The notes under the pieces: model-generated
What the model saw: only the letters and a program-made list of their open reading frames with translations
What the model was told of the DNA's origin: nothing
The model's database searches: none
Position numbers and translations under genes: made by a program
Origin: Gordonia terrae
GTDB taxonomy: Bacteria; Actinomycetota; Actinomycetes; Mycobacteriales; Mycobacteriaceae
Assembly: GCF_001698225.1 (NCBI RefSeq)
Contig: NZ_CP016594.1
Location: forward strand, 1,550,001-1,614,000
Length of the DNA stretch: 64,000 nucleotides
Reading direction: 5' to 3'
Part shown: positions 18,223 to 27,244 of the stretch, piece after piece
How the letters are laid out: each line of letters opens with the position of its first letter
Numbering within the stretch: the stretch's first letter is position 1

Positions 18223-20184
18223 TCAGCGCAGGGTCGCGTCGTCGCCCATCACGGCACCTTCGCGACGCGGATCGGCGCCGCCGATCCAACCGCCGTCCTG
18301 CCGGAGCAACGCGCTGAGACCGCTCGACTGCTCCTCGATCGACACCTCGGCGCCGCGCTCCCGCAGGCCTCGGACCAGGGGATCTCCGGCGCCGTCGTCG
18401 GTGGTGTCGACCAGGGGGTGTTCACCGCCGACGTTCGAGGTCGGAGTGTTGGCCGAGCCGAAGTCGATCATCGACACGGCCTGCTGTGGGTCGAGTCCCC
18501 AGTCCAGCATCCCGACGATCGTCTTGATCACGAACTGGATGATCACCGACCCGCCGGGTGAGCCGAGGGCTGCGACCACCTCGGCGGGAGCGCCGTCGGC
18601 GCCCGGTTGCAGGACGAGGGTGGGAGCCATCGACGACCGTGGCCGTTTGCCGGGCGACACCCGGTTGGCGAGCAGCGTGCCGTCGTCGTCGCGGGGCTCC
18701 GCGGAGAAGTCGGTCAGCTGATTGTTGAGCAGGAAGCCGTCGACCATGTGGTAGCTCCCGAACGCGGATTCGATCGTCGTCGTCATGGAGGCGACGTTCC
18801 CGTAGCGGTCGGTGACGGTGATGTGGCTGGTCCCGTGTTCGGAACCGGCATACGACCCCAGGGGCACCGGCCCGAGGTCGCCCGCCGGGGCCTCGCCGAG
18901 CGATGAGTCGGGCTTGATGAGTGCCGCGCGCGATCGGAGATAGGCCGGGTCGAGGATGGTCGCCACCCCTCGTCCGGGGAGGGGGACGAAATCGGGGTCG
19001 GCCACGTACTTGTCGCGATCGGCGTAGGCGAGCCGCTCGGCCTCGGTGACGAGATGCACGGCGGCCGGGTCGGGGCGTCCGCCATCGGCGTCGACGTCGG
19101 TCGGGGGCATCGACGGGAGGTCGAAGTTCTCGAGGATGCCCAGTGCCGACGCCACGGCGATCCCGCCCGACGACGGCCCGGGCATGGCCACGATCTGGCG
19201 TCCGCGATACGTCGTCACGACCGGGTCCCGGACGAGTGCGCGATACCCGCGGAGATCCTGCACCGTCATCAGACTCGGCGTCATGCCGCCCGCGGTGGAC
19301 CCGGCCTCGGCGACGATGGCGTCGGCGAGCGGCCCGTCGTACAGGGCGCCGGCGCCGTCGGCGGCCAGCGCGCCGAGCGTTTTCGCGTAGGCCGGGTTGA
19401 CGAGCCTGGTGCCGGCCGCCTTGGGGGAGCCGTCGGCGGCGAGGAAGTACGCGCGCGCATCCTCGTCGACGGCGAGTTCGGCCGCGGACGCGGCGATCGC
19501 GGTCGCGAGCCGCGGGCTGATGTCGAAGCCGTTGTCTGCCAAGCGCACTGCGGGTTCGAACAGGTCACGCCAGGCGTGCCCGCCGAACTCGCCGTGGACC
19601 GTCTCCAGCATCCGCATCACGCCCGGCACCCCGATGGACCGGCCTGAGGCGCGGGCGCTCGGCACGGGCGGCGCGGGATCGTCCGGGCTGATCCGGGTCA
19701 GGTAGGACTCCGTGGCGGCGGCCGGGGCCGTCTCGCGCCCGTCGAAGGCCCGAACACTCTTCGACGCCGCGTCGTAGTAGAGGGCGAAGGCGCCACCACC
19801 GATGCCGGACGACTGTGGTTCGACGAGGCCGAGAACCAGCTGCGCGGCGACCAGGGCATCGGCGGCCGTGCCGCCGTCACGCAGGACCTCACAGGCGGCG
19901 CGGGTGGCGAGCGGATTCGCCGTTGCCGCCGCATATGTCGTGGTGACGACGGGCCTCATCCCGGTTCGGAACCCCGAGGCCACTTCCGGTCTGGTGGCGA
20001 TGTCGGTCGGTGCGGCGGACACCGACCGGGCGTCGATCATCTCTCCGTTGGGGATCTCGGCGCAGGTGATCGGATTCGCTTCCGGCGGGGCCGAATCCGT
20101 GCCGCACGCGGTCGCGATCAGGGCGGTGGCCAACGCCGCGGACAGCGCGCGCACGATGACAGGGACTCCGCGACGGGGCGTCAT
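18223..20184 (-). CDS. ggt: Gamma-glutamyltranspeptidase, lipoprotein-type
   Basis: 653 residues. An N-terminal signal ends in a lipobox-like IATAC (Cys27), so the enzyme is exported and probably lipid-anchored. The Ntn-hydrolase precursor cleavage site is EHGTSHITVTD, which makes Thr452 the nucleophile of the small subunit. Other blocks are EPQSSGIGGGAFALYYD, GVPGVMRMLE, GPSSGGIAVA, KRPRSSMAPTLVL and LGSPGGSVIIQFV. It cleaves gamma-glutamyl bonds outside the membrane and releases glutamate. ATG 20184 gives a proper signal sequence. It precedes GSIII by about 198 bp and may be linked to nitrogen scavenging. Confidence 0.93.
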   Translation of the reverse strand: MTPRRGVPVIVRALSAALATALIATACGTDSAPPEANPITCAEIPNGEMIDARSVSAAPTDIATRPEVASGFRTGMRPVVTTTYAAATANPLATRAACEVLRDGGTAADALVAAQLVLGLVEPQSSGIGGGAFALYYDAASKSVRAFDGRETAPAAATESYLTRISPDDPAPPVPSARASGRSIGVPGVMRMLETVHGEFGGHAWRDLFEPAVRLADNGFDISPRLATAIAASAAELAVDEDARAYFLAADGSPKAAGTRLVNPAYAKTLGALAADGAGALYDGPLADAIVAEAGSTAGGMTPSLMTVQDLRGYRALVRDPVVTTYRGRQIVAMPGPSSGGIAVASALGILENFDLPSMPPTDVDADGGRPDPAAVHLVTEAERLAYADRDKYVADPDFVPLPGRGVATILDPAYLRSRAALIKPDSSLGEAPAGDLGPVPLGSYAGSEHGTSHITVTDRYGNVASMTTTIESAFGSYHMVDGFLLNNQLTDFSAEPRDDDGTLLANRVSPGKRPRSSMAPTLVLQPGADGAPAEVVAALGSPGGSVIIQFVIKTIVGMLDWGLDPQQAVSMIDFGSANTPTSNVGGEHPLVDTTDDGAGDPLVRGLRERGAEVSIEEQSSGLSALLRQDGGWIGGADPRREGAVMGDDATLR

Positions 20185-20321
20185 CGACCAAGCGTACTGG
20201 CGATCGGCCGTCCGCGAGGAGAACCGGGTCGGGTGGTTCAGGTGAGTCGGGGGAGCGCATAGGGTCGAGGCGGTAGGGCCGCACCGGCACGGTCGGCCGA
20301 ACGAGACGAACGGGGAGAATC

Positions 20322-20768
20322 GTGGGAGTGGTACGGCATCAGGCGCGGATCGACGGGCCGCGTGAGCGGGTGTTCGAGTACGTCGACGGGTATCAGAACG
20401 TCAGCGAGTACATGTTCGGGGTGACTCGTTTCGAACCCACCACCGAGCAGACGAGCGGACTGGGCGCGACCTTCGCGGTGACCATCGATGTCGGTCCCAA
20501 GGCGCTGAAGTCGATCGTCAAGTGCACCGAATACGTCGAGAACGAACTGATCGCACTGGAGGCGATCGAAGGGTTCGGGGCGAACACCAGGTGGCGATTC
20601 GCCGACGCGGACGGTGGATCGGGAACAGACCTGGACGTCGAATTCTCCTACACCCTCCCGGGCGGGATGGCAGGCAAACTCCTCGGCAAGATCATCGGCC
20701 CGTTCGCGGCCCAGGCCGTGCGCCACACCGAGGTGACCATCGGCAAGAAGGTCGGCGCCACCGGCTGA
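20322..20768 (+). CDS. SRPBCC-family protein
   Basis: 148 residues with the helix-grip layout (VRHQARIDGPRERVFEYVDGYQNVSEYMFGV... and a C-terminal helix AQAVRHTEVTIGKKV). These proteins bind lipophilic ligands or act as cyclase-like enzymes; no specific role is visible. GTG 20322 follows GGGGAGA. It diverges from ggt and converges on the MFS gene with only 8 bp between stops. Confidence 0.75.
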   Translation: MGVVRHQARIDGPRERVFEYVDGYQNVSEYMFGVTRFEPTTEQTSGLGATFAVTIDVGPKALKSIVKCTEYVENELIALEAIEGFGANTRWRFADADGGSGTDLDVEFSYTLPGGMAGKLLGKIIGPFAAQAVRHTEVTIGKKVGATG

Positions 20769-20776
20769 CCGCCGGT

Positions 20777-22390
20777 TCAGGCCGCCTCCCGGTCGGCGGG
20801 CTCGGGTATCCGGTTCGGCAGGTGTCGCGAGAACAGCAACGCCAGGACGAGGAGACCGAACACGACGAACAGTGCCTGCTGCAGCGCCGCGATCTGCGAG
20901 TCCGCGTAAGCCTCGGACACCGCCTGTGCGGACTCCGACGAGCCGCCCGCATCGAGAACGAGGGTGCGGGCCTCGTCGGCGGAGATGATCGGTACGCCCG
21001 CGGCGTCGACCGTGCTGACGATCTGCTGCTGATCCGCCGCGGGGAGGTTCTCGGTGTCGTTGACCGCCGACACGAAGCCCGACGAGAGCATGAGGAGAAA
21101 GACCGAACCTGCCACCGCGGTGCCGAATGACGACCCCAGGTTCTGGAACGTGCCCTGGAGACCGCCGACCTCGGAGGTGTCCTTCTCCTCGACCGCGGAC
21201 ATGTTGACGTTACCCAGCTGCGAGGCGAGCAGTCCGAATCCCGCGCCCACCACGAACATTCCCGCCGCGAACACGGCGCTGCGCAGGTCGGTTCCCACCG
21301 ACGCGATGACGAGGAGTGTCCCCAGCGCCATCGTGATCTGCCCGCCCCGGGCGATGAACCGCGCGGAACGTCGTGCGGTGAGCCAGGATCCGAGGATCGA
21401 GAACAAGATGAGACCGACCGAGAGCGGCAGGATCTTCACCCCGGTCTGCAGTGCGTCGCGCCCGAGCATCGTCTGCAGGTACACCGGGACCACGAAGAAC
21501 AGGGCCGCGATCGCGAAGTACTGGGCGAGGAAACCGCCGAGTCCGCTACGCAGAGGGGCGATCCGGAACAACTCGACCCGTAGCAGCGGCTGTCGGCCGG
21601 AGTCGGCGAGAGTACGTTGCCGTAGGACGAACAGCCAGAGTACGACGACTCCGAGGAGCAGCAGGTAGGCGACCGGCGAGACCCCGAGCGGGGCGATCGC
21701 GTCCCCGCCGATCTCCGGCGGGTGCTGCGGTTTCAGCCACCCCCAGGTCTTCGACTGGAGGACGCCGTAGACGATCAACGCCAGACCGCCGGCGGAGGCC
21801 ACGACACTCAGCGGGTCGATGCGCACGTTCGCGTCCCGGGGGACGTCGCGGATCAGCTTGGCCGCGAACAGGACCGCCACCATCACCACCGTCTCGGCGA
21901 CGAACACGTAGCGCCACGACAGGTAGGTGGTCATCACGCCACCGAGGAGCGGGCCGATGGCCGCGGCCAGCCCGGTGACCGCGCCCAGGATCGAGAATGC
22001 GGTGACACGCGCCTTGCCGGTGTAGTTGATGGCGGCCAGCGATGCGATCGCGGGGATCACCAGAACCGCGCCAAGTCCCTCGACGAGCGACCACCCGATC
22101 AACAGGACGGTCAGGTTGGGACTCAGCGCCGTGGTCAATGACCCGATGCCGTAGATGACCGCACCGATCTTGAAAGCTCGTGCGCGGCCCATCAAGTCGC
22201 CCAGCTTGCCGCCGGTCAACATGAACGCGGCCATCGTGAGCGCGTAGCAGGTGATCGCGGCCTGCATGCCGGTGATCGAGGTCCCCAGGTCGTCGGCCAC
22301 CACTGAGATCGACACGTTCATCACGGTGCTGTCGAGCACCATGACGAACTGGGAGATGGCCAGGATGATGATCACAGACCAAGAGCGCAT
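20777..22390 (-). CDS. MFS transporter, 14-TM DHA2-like drug:proton antiporter
   Basis: 537 residues. An N-terminal DHA2 signature (VMVLDSTVMNVSISVVADDLG) is followed by MFS motif A (GGKLGDLMGRARAF) and about 14 hydrophobic spans. A soluble loop rich in Asp/Ala precedes the last span. This class exports drugs or lipophilic compounds using proton motive force. ATG 22390 follows GAGGAG. The TetR gene 52 bp upstream on the same strand is probably co-transcribed. An export role tied to rubber degradation products is only a guess. Confidence 0.87.
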   Translation of the reverse strand: MRSWSVIIILAISQFVMVLDSTVMNVSISVVADDLGTSITGMQAAITCYALTMAAFMLTGGKLGDLMGRARAFKIGAVIYGIGSLTTALSPNLTVLLIGWSLVEGLGAVLVIPAIASLAAINYTGKARVTAFSILGAVTGLAAAIGPLLGGVMTTYLSWRYVFVAETVVMVAVLFAAKLIRDVPRDANVRIDPLSVVASAGGLALIVYGVLQSKTWGWLKPQHPPEIGGDAIAPLGVSPVAYLLLLGVVVLWLFVLRQRTLADSGRQPLLRVELFRIAPLRSGLGGFLAQYFAIAALFFVVPVYLQTMLGRDALQTGVKILPLSVGLILFSILGSWLTARRSARFIARGGQITMALGTLLVIASVGTDLRSAVFAAGMFVVGAGFGLLASQLGNVNMSAVEEKDTSEVGGLQGTFQNLGSSFGTAVAGSVFLLMLSSGFVSAVNDTENLPAADQQQIVSTVDAAGVPIISADEARTLVLDAGGSSESAQAVSEAYADSQIAALQQALFVVFGLLVLALLFSRHLPNRIPEPADREAA

Positions 22391-22412
22391 CGTCAGTCTC
22401 CTCAGATGTGGT

Positions 22413-22420
22413 GAGCGCTC
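22413..22420. promoter_or_regulatory. GAGCGCTC palindrome before the MFS gene
   Basis: A perfect 8-bp palindrome lies in the 52-bp gap between the TetR and MFS genes. It may be a TetR half-site, but it is short enough to occur by chance. Confidence 0.2.
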
Positions 22421-22442
22421 TGATCTTTACAGGTTCGGGCCG

Positions 22443-23108
22443 TTACCGCGTGGGATTGAGCATCGGTACGAGGAACTGACGCGCGACGGTGGCGAGCTGC
22501 TCGTCGTCGGTGATGTCGACGACACGACTGGGCACGGTGAGGAACGACGCCGACACGCGGACCATCATCTCGGCCACGAGATCGACGTCCAGCTGATCGG
22601 AGATGTTGCCCGCCACTTGTTCTCGACGCAGCTGCGCGGCGACGAAATGCTGCACCGTCGCGAGCAGCATGCCGTCCCCGCCGATCATCGATTCGATGAG
22701 CATGCTCGGTTCGGCGTCGCTGATCTCGCCGATCAGCGGATTGCCGGAGATGGCGCGGAGTGAACCGACGAAGCCGAACACGACACGGTCGGCGACGGTT
22801 TCGGCACGGGGTATCTCCGCGCGGAAGCGGTCGAAGTACCGGCGGAACTCGCGCAGCACCACCTGGTCGACGAGTGCGTCCTTGGTGGCGAACTTCCGAT
22901 ACAGGGTCACCCGCGTGACACCCGCGCTCTTGGCGACCTTCTCCATCGGCGTGCGTTGGACGCCCAGTCGGCAGAACAGTTCGAAGGCCGCGTCGAGGAG
23001 GCGCTCGGCGGTCGGGTCGGCCGCTCCCTCGGACGGTGTCGAGGACTCGAGAAACGCGCGCTGGAGTAGTGAACTCGACAGTGAGGCGCCGGTCGGCTGC
23101 GTGGTCAC
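22443..23108 (-). CDS. TetR-family regulator, probable LcpR
   Basis: 221 residues. The TetR DNA-binding helices read AAFELFCRLGVQRTPMEKVAKSAGVTRVTLYRKFATKDALVDQV (about 35-80), followed by a ligand-binding helical domain. GTG 23108 diverges from the rubber oxygenase gene across 150 bp. In Gordonia polyisoprenivorans a TetR-type regulator, LcpR, controls lcp, so this neighbour is the best candidate. The shared region carries several inverted repeats. The inducer is unknown. Confidence 0.8.
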   Translation of the reverse strand: MTTQPTGASLSSSLLQRAFLESSTPSEGAADPTAERLLDAAFELFCRLGVQRTPMEKVAKSAGVTRVTLYRKFATKDALVDQVVLREFRRYFDRFRAEIPRAETVADRVVFGFVGSLRAISGNPLIGEISDAEPSMLIESMIGGDGMLLATVQHFVAAQLRREQVAGNISDQLDVDLVAEMMVRVSASFLTVPSRVVDITDDEQLATVARQFLVPMLNPTR

Positions 23109-23169
23109 CTGGTCACCCCCTTCGTCTCATGATGACCGCCTGGGCTTCCATGATCGCAAAAATCGCGAA

Positions 23170-23197
23170 ACACATGTGTCCTGGACCACCCGGTGGT
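23170..23197. promoter_or_regulatory. Two palindromes in the lcp/TetR divergent promoter
   Basis: ACACATGTGT (23170-23179) is a perfect palindrome. ACCACC-C-GGTGGT (23185-23197) is a second perfect inverted repeat with a 1-nt centre. They lie side by side between the TetR and lcp genes and are good operator candidates. Confidence 0.5.
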
Positions 23198-23202
23198 AAC
23201 AA

Positions 23203-23240
23203 TGATACAAGGATACGTTGTTTGTCACATTGATACATGG
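23203..23240 (+). repeat. Direct repeats TGATACAAGG / TGATACATGG before lcp
   Basis: Two ten-base near-identical copies start at 23203 and 23231, 28 bp apart, just before the lcp coding sequence. They may hold promoter -10-like elements or a second regulator site. Confidence 0.4.
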
Positions 23241-23258
23241 AAGTGGTGGGACGGGGTC

Positions 23259-24482
23259 ATGGAAGATCTGAACAGGCGGAATCTCATACGCGCCGGCGGT
23301 GTCGTCGGTGCGGCCGGCGCGGTGGCCGCGCTCTCGCAGACGACACCATGGACGTGGTCGCCGGCGAACTCGGTGCCCGGCCGAGGCCGCGGCGCGGATC
23401 CGCGGCAGCTGTGGGACGACGAGGCGGATCCGGTGATCGCCAAGGTCATCGACAGCGGACAGGTACACAAGGTCAACCGGCTGCTGCGCACGTGGCATCG
23501 TAACTCGCAGCCGCTGCCGGCCGGGCTGCCCTCGGAACTGCGCGACTTCATGGAGTACGCGCGCCAGTTGCCGTCGTGGACCGACCAGGCCAAGCTCGCC
23601 GACGCGGTCCGCTTCAACCAGAAACGCGGAACCTACCTCGGCGTCCTGTACGGCTTCGCCAGCGGCATGATGAGCACGGTCATCCCGCGCGAGGCCCGGT
23701 CGGTGTACTACTCCAAGGGCGGGTGGGACCTCAAGGACCGGATCACCAAGACCGCCAAGCTCGGTTACGACATCGGCTCGCTGAACGCCTACCAGCCCGG
23801 CGGCGAGATGGTCGTGACGTGCGTCAAGACGCGCATGGCCCACGCCGGCGTGCGGCATCTCCTGCCGCAGTCGCCGCACTGGGTGCACGGGGCGACGGAG
23901 AAGAAGCCGATCAGCCAGGCCGACATCATGGTCACCTGGCACAGTCTGCCCACGACGGTCATGCGCAACTTCGACAAGTGGAACGTCCCCATCGCCGCCG
24001 ACGAGTCCGCCGGGTTCCTGCACTCGTGGCAGATCAGCGCCTACATGCTGGGCGTGAAGGACGAGTACATCCCCGCCTCGTGGGACGCCGCCGACTCGCA
24101 GGCGCGGCAGGTCCTCGATCCGATCCTGGCGCCGACCCCGGAGGGCCGCAAGCTCGCCGACATGCTGCTGGATCTCGGCATGAACCTCGATCTCTCACTG
24201 ATCTCGCGGGGCGTGCTGGGAGCGCTCACGAGATTCGTGCTCGGCGACCAGGTCGCCAACTGGTACCAGATCCCGCGCGAGCCCGTGTGGAGCCCGCTGC
24301 TCGAGACGGCGTGGGGTCCGTACGTGCAGATCCGCGAGGGCCTGCTGAACGTCGGCATGCCGCGGGAGGCGTACTGGCTGTTCGACGAATTCCTCCGCCA
24401 GTTCGTGCTCTTCTACATGTCCGAACTCCGGATGCCGATCAACATCGAGATCCCGGTGATCAACAACCCGAAGTACAAGTAG
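23259..24482 (+). CDS. lcp: Latex-clearing protein, Tat-exported rubber oxygenase
   Basis: 407 residues. A twin-arginine signal (MEDLNRRNLIRAGGVVGAAGAVAAL) precedes an oxygenase domain of the DUF2236/MpaB type. The b-type haem enzyme Lcp cleaves poly(cis-1,4-isoprene) outside the cell to oligo-isoprenoid aldehydes and ketones. Functionally important residues of Streptomyces Lcp-K30 (Arg164, Lys167, Thr168, haem ligand His198) line up at a constant offset of three with Arg161, Lys164 and Thr165 (RITKT) and His195 (MAHAGVRH) here. Length matches the family. ATG 23259 is chosen because it opens the Tat signal. The divergent TetR gene fits LcpR. A rubber-degrading phenotype is inferred. Confidence 0.9.
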   Translation: MEDLNRRNLIRAGGVVGAAGAVAALSQTTPWTWSPANSVPGRGRGADPRQLWDDEADPVIAKVIDSGQVHKVNRLLRTWHRNSQPLPAGLPSELRDFMEYARQLPSWTDQAKLADAVRFNQKRGTYLGVLYGFASGMMSTVIPREARSVYYSKGGWDLKDRITKTAKLGYDIGSLNAYQPGGEMVVTCVKTRMAHAGVRHLLPQSPHWVHGATEKKPISQADIMVTWHSLPTTVMRNFDKWNVPIAADESAGFLHSWQISAYMLGVKDEYIPASWDAADSQARQVLDPILAPTPEGRKLADMLLDLGMNLDLSLISRGVLGALTRFVLGDQVANWYQIPREPVWSPLLETAWGPYVQIREGLLNVGMPREAYWLFDEFLRQFVLFYMSELRMPINIEIPVINNPKYK

Positions 24483-24489
24483 CCCACGC

Positions 24490-25821
24490 CTAGTCGGCGG
24501 ACACCTGCGCAGCCCCCGCCGACTCGCCGACTTCCACCGCCCGGTCCTGCTCCTTCTTGTTCCGCTTCGGGAACAGGGGGATGCGGGGTCGGGCGGTCAG
24601 CCATTTGCTGAACGGCAGACGCAGGAGGAGGTCGACGAGTGCCAGCGATGCCGCCAGCACCAAGGCGATCAAGATGATCGAGCGCAGGACCGCCGAGTGC
24701 GGGAACCAGTCGAAGAGCCCGCTGAGGAATCCCACGCGGCCCAGGATGTCGAGGATCAGCGGGTGGACCGCGAAAACCCCGAACGCGCGGAGCGTGGCCT
24801 GCGACACCAGCTTTCCGCCGGCCGGGCGCCCGGCGGCGCGTCGGTCATCCCAGACGAGACCGATCAGCCAGAGCAGGACGAAGCCGCCGACGAACCAGGG
24901 CAGTGACACCGGGTTCCAGGCCGTGTTGGCCTTCCACGGCACATTGCCCGGTGAGGTCGCGAGCAGGTAGCCGGCGATGGTGAACGCGGCGCAACCCGCC
25001 GCCACCAGGACGACCGTGGCCATGTGGTCGCGCAGCCAACGGTCGACGGCCTCGCGGTGCTGCGCGGCCAGGACACCCATCGCCACGAAGAGCGCGTACA
25101 TCGGGAGCGTCTTCCACAGATGCTGGTACGCGACGTCCCATGCATGACCGGAGGGTCGGGGGAGGTACTGGTAGACGACGAACACCAGGAGCTGGATCGC
25201 GGTCGCGCCGGCGAGCAACAGCCACGGGCGGGTGCGGCCGCGTTCGAAGACCCATGCGATCAGCGGGAAGAACAGGTAGATCTGCATCGAGATCAACAGG
25301 AAGTACAGCTGGTACTTGCCCTCGCCCACGAGCAGGTCGTGCGCAAGCCGGGGCAGCATCTCGCCGACGGGCGGGAAGGGGTTGTCGGCCAGGATGAGGT
25401 GGTCGGTGATCGTGTAGATCAGCGTCCAGGCGAGGTAGGGGCCGACGACCAGTCCGAAACGACGGCGCCAGAACTGCCACGGCGACATCTCCCGGCCCTG
25501 CATGCTCAGCACCAGGACGTACAGCGTGACCGCGACGAAGCCGTAGCGTGTCAGATGGCACAGGGTGCCGACCAGATTCGCGCCGCGGATCTCGTCGACC
25601 CCGCCGTTGATGGCATTGACGCTGTGGGCGACGACCACGAAGGTGAACAGCACAACGCGAATGAAATCGGCGGTGTGGGCGCGTCCGCGCGGCTCGGTCG
25701 CAGGCGGGCGAGGTGCCGAACCGGCAGGACGTGGTGATGCGGCGGAGTCCGGCGACTCGGCGGTGGTGGCCGTGGTCTCGTCGTCGTCGGCGGTGCGCGC
25801 CGATCCTGATGCCGCGTGCAC
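24490..25821 (-). CDS. Acyltransferase 3 family integral membrane protein
   Basis: 443 residues. A disordered Ala/Pro/Asp-rich N-terminus (about 1-50) leads into TADFIRVVLFTFVVVAHSVNAINGG, where the His fits the family's first-helix catalytic histidine, and then about ten hydrophobic spans. A basic tail ends the protein. Such enzymes O-acylate sugars or lipids of the envelope. The start is uncertain: GGGGAGG is 8 nt before TTG 25824 and 11 nt before GTG 25821. The gene converges on lcp with 7 bp between stops. The acceptor is unknown. Confidence 0.8.
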   Translation of the reverse strand: MHAASGSARTADDDETTATTAESPDSAASPRPAGSAPRPPATEPRGRAHTADFIRVVLFTFVVVAHSVNAINGGVDEIRGANLVGTLCHLTRYGFVAVTLYVLVLSMQGREMSPWQFWRRRFGLVVGPYLAWTLIYTITDHLILADNPFPPVGEMLPRLAHDLLVGEGKYQLYFLLISMQIYLFFPLIAWVFERGRTRPWLLLAGATAIQLLVFVVYQYLPRPSGHAWDVAYQHLWKTLPMYALFVAMGVLAAQHREAVDRWLRDHMATVVLVAAGCAAFTIAGYLLATSPGNVPWKANTAWNPVSLPWFVGGFVLLWLIGLVWDDRRAAGRPAGGKLVSQATLRAFGVFAVHPLILDILGRVGFLSGLFDWFPHSAVLRSIILIALVLAASLALVDLLLRLPFSKWLTARPRIPLFPKRNKKEQDRAVEVGESAGAAQVSAD

Positions 25822-26080
25822 CAACGAAAAGACCTCCCCGGGTGAAACGGTAGAACGTATGCGGTAGGCAGTGTACGGACACAAGCTGGCAGCAACCTCA
25901 ACGCCGGGGTGTTCCGAGTGGCGACAATCACAGCCGGAAATGTCCGTTTCGAGCGATGCCCCGACTATAGCGAGGATGCGCTCGGGAGCGTTGGCGGAGA
26001 GGGTGCTGCCCGGGTGAGGCGCTGACGTAGACTGCCGGATGGCCGTGCCGCGGAACCGCGGCCACGGCATCGACAACCCC

Positions 26081-26156
26081 GCCTTCGTAGCTCAGGGGAT
26101 AGAGCAACCCTCTCCTAAAGGGTAGGTCGCAGGTTCGAATCCTGCCGAGGGCACCA
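26081..26156 (+). tRNA. tRNA-Arg (anticodon CCU), CCA encoded
   Basis: A full cloverleaf can be drawn. The acceptor stem GCCTTCG pairs with CGAGGGC (26146-26152), the D-arm is GCTC...GAGC, the anticodon stem is ACCCT/AGGGT with loop CTCCTAA (anticodon CCT at 26114-26116), and the T-arm is GCAGG-TTCGAAT-CCTGC. Discriminator A and CCA follow. No integrase or attachment duplicate is seen nearby. Confidence 0.97.
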
Positions 26157-26199
26157 CACCGGTTTCGGACGGCAGGTCCATCCGCCGAGCGGTCTCGGG

Positions 26200-27162
26200 C
26201 TATGCATCGGCGCCGGATTTCGCGAACCGCCGACGGTAGACGAGCGGCGAGACGCCGACACTCGCGGCGAAGTGATGGCGCAGCAGCGTGGCCGACGTGA
26301 AGCCGACCCGCCGCGCCACCTCGTCGACGCTCGCGGTGGTCGACTCCAGCAGGTTCTTCGCCGAGAGCACGCGCTGCTCGGTCAGCCAGCGACGAGGCGA
26401 GATCCCGACCTCGTCGACGAACCGTCGCGCAAAGGTCCGCCCCGACATGTGCATACGGGTCGCCATGTCGTCGATGCTGATGTCGCGGTCGAGGTTCGCG
26501 GTCATCCAGGCGAGCAACGCGCCGAATCCCTCGTCGGCGCACGCCGGCATCGGCGCCTCGACGAACTGGCGTTGACCGCCGTCGCGATGCGGTGGCACGA
26601 CCATCCGTCGCGCGATCCGGTTGGCGACCGCCGGCCCCCAGGACTCGCGGACGAGATGCAGTGACGCGTCGATCCCGGCGGCAGTGCCGGCGCTCGTGGT
26701 GATGGGGCCGTCGTCGACGAAGAGGACATCGGTGTCGACCTGCGCCTGGGGGAACATACGCGCCAGATCGTCGCCGTACCGCCAGTGGGTGGTGCACCGG
26801 CGACCGTCGAGGAGTCCGGCGGCACCGGCGACGAACGCGCCCGAGCAGACGGTGAGGACGCGTCCGCCGTTGTCGACGACCGCACCGATGGTGTCCAGGA
26901 TCTCGTCGGGGTAGTCGCCGCTGATGCTTCCGCCGGGGATCACCACGAGATCGACGTCCCGGCACTCCGGCAGGGTGTGTGACACCTGCAGCGAGACCCC
27001 GTTGCCCACCCCGAGCGAGGATCCCGGTTCGGGGGACGCGACGCGAAAGTCGAAGGCCGGGACCCCGTCGTCGGTGCGGTCCAGGCCGAACACCTCGTGG
27101 ACGACCCCGAACTCGAACAGCGCGACGCGTCCGTAGAGGAGGACGCCGACGGATTTCAACAC
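26200..27162 (-). CDS. GlxA-type regulator: DJ-1/PfpI domain plus AraC helix-turn-helix
   Basis: 320 residues. The N-terminal half is a DJ-1/PfpI amidotransferase-like domain (VGVLLYGRVALFEFGVVHEVFGLD; VCSGAFVAGAAGLLDGRRCTTHW holds the Cys elbow). The C-terminal half is an AraC DNA-binding domain (ISIDDMATRMHMSGRTFARRF and ASVDEVARRVGFTSATLLRHHF). These activators usually control small-molecule catabolism. GTG 27162 is chosen by fit to the N-terminal strand; TTG 27159 is next. It diverges from a small membrane protein gene, and no enzyme target is adjacent. Confidence 0.87.
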   Translation of the reverse strand: MLKSVGVLLYGRVALFEFGVVHEVFGLDRTDDGVPAFDFRVASPEPGSSLGVGNGVSLQVSHTLPECRDVDLVVIPGGSISGDYPDEILDTIGAVVDNGGRVLTVCSGAFVAGAAGLLDGRRCTTHWRYGDDLARMFPQAQVDTDVLFVDDGPITTSAGTAAGIDASLHLVRESWGPAVANRIARRMVVPPHRDGGQRQFVEAPMPACADEGFGALLAWMTANLDRDISIDDMATRMHMSGRTFARRFVDEVGISPRRWLTEQRVLSAKNLLESTTASVDEVARRVGFTSATLLRHHFAASVGVSPLVYRRRFAKSGADA

Positions 27163-27203
27163 CGCACCAGTATGGCAGATAATTTGCGAACAATGGCTTT
27201 GCT

Positions 27204-27215
27204 GCCACTGGTGGC
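27204..27215. promoter_or_regulatory. Inverted repeat GCCAC-TG-GTGGC
   Basis: Perfect 5-bp arms with a 2-nt centre lie between the GlxA-type regulator and the divergent small gene. It is a possible autoregulatory site. Confidence 0.3.
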
Positions 27216-27244
27216 GGGAAAGCCGTGGGCGAATGATTACTGCC

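Noticed and set aside
26081..27200. tRNA-Arg as the edge of an integrated island
   Set aside because: There is no integrase, no repeat of the tRNA 3' end, and flanking genes have normal composition.
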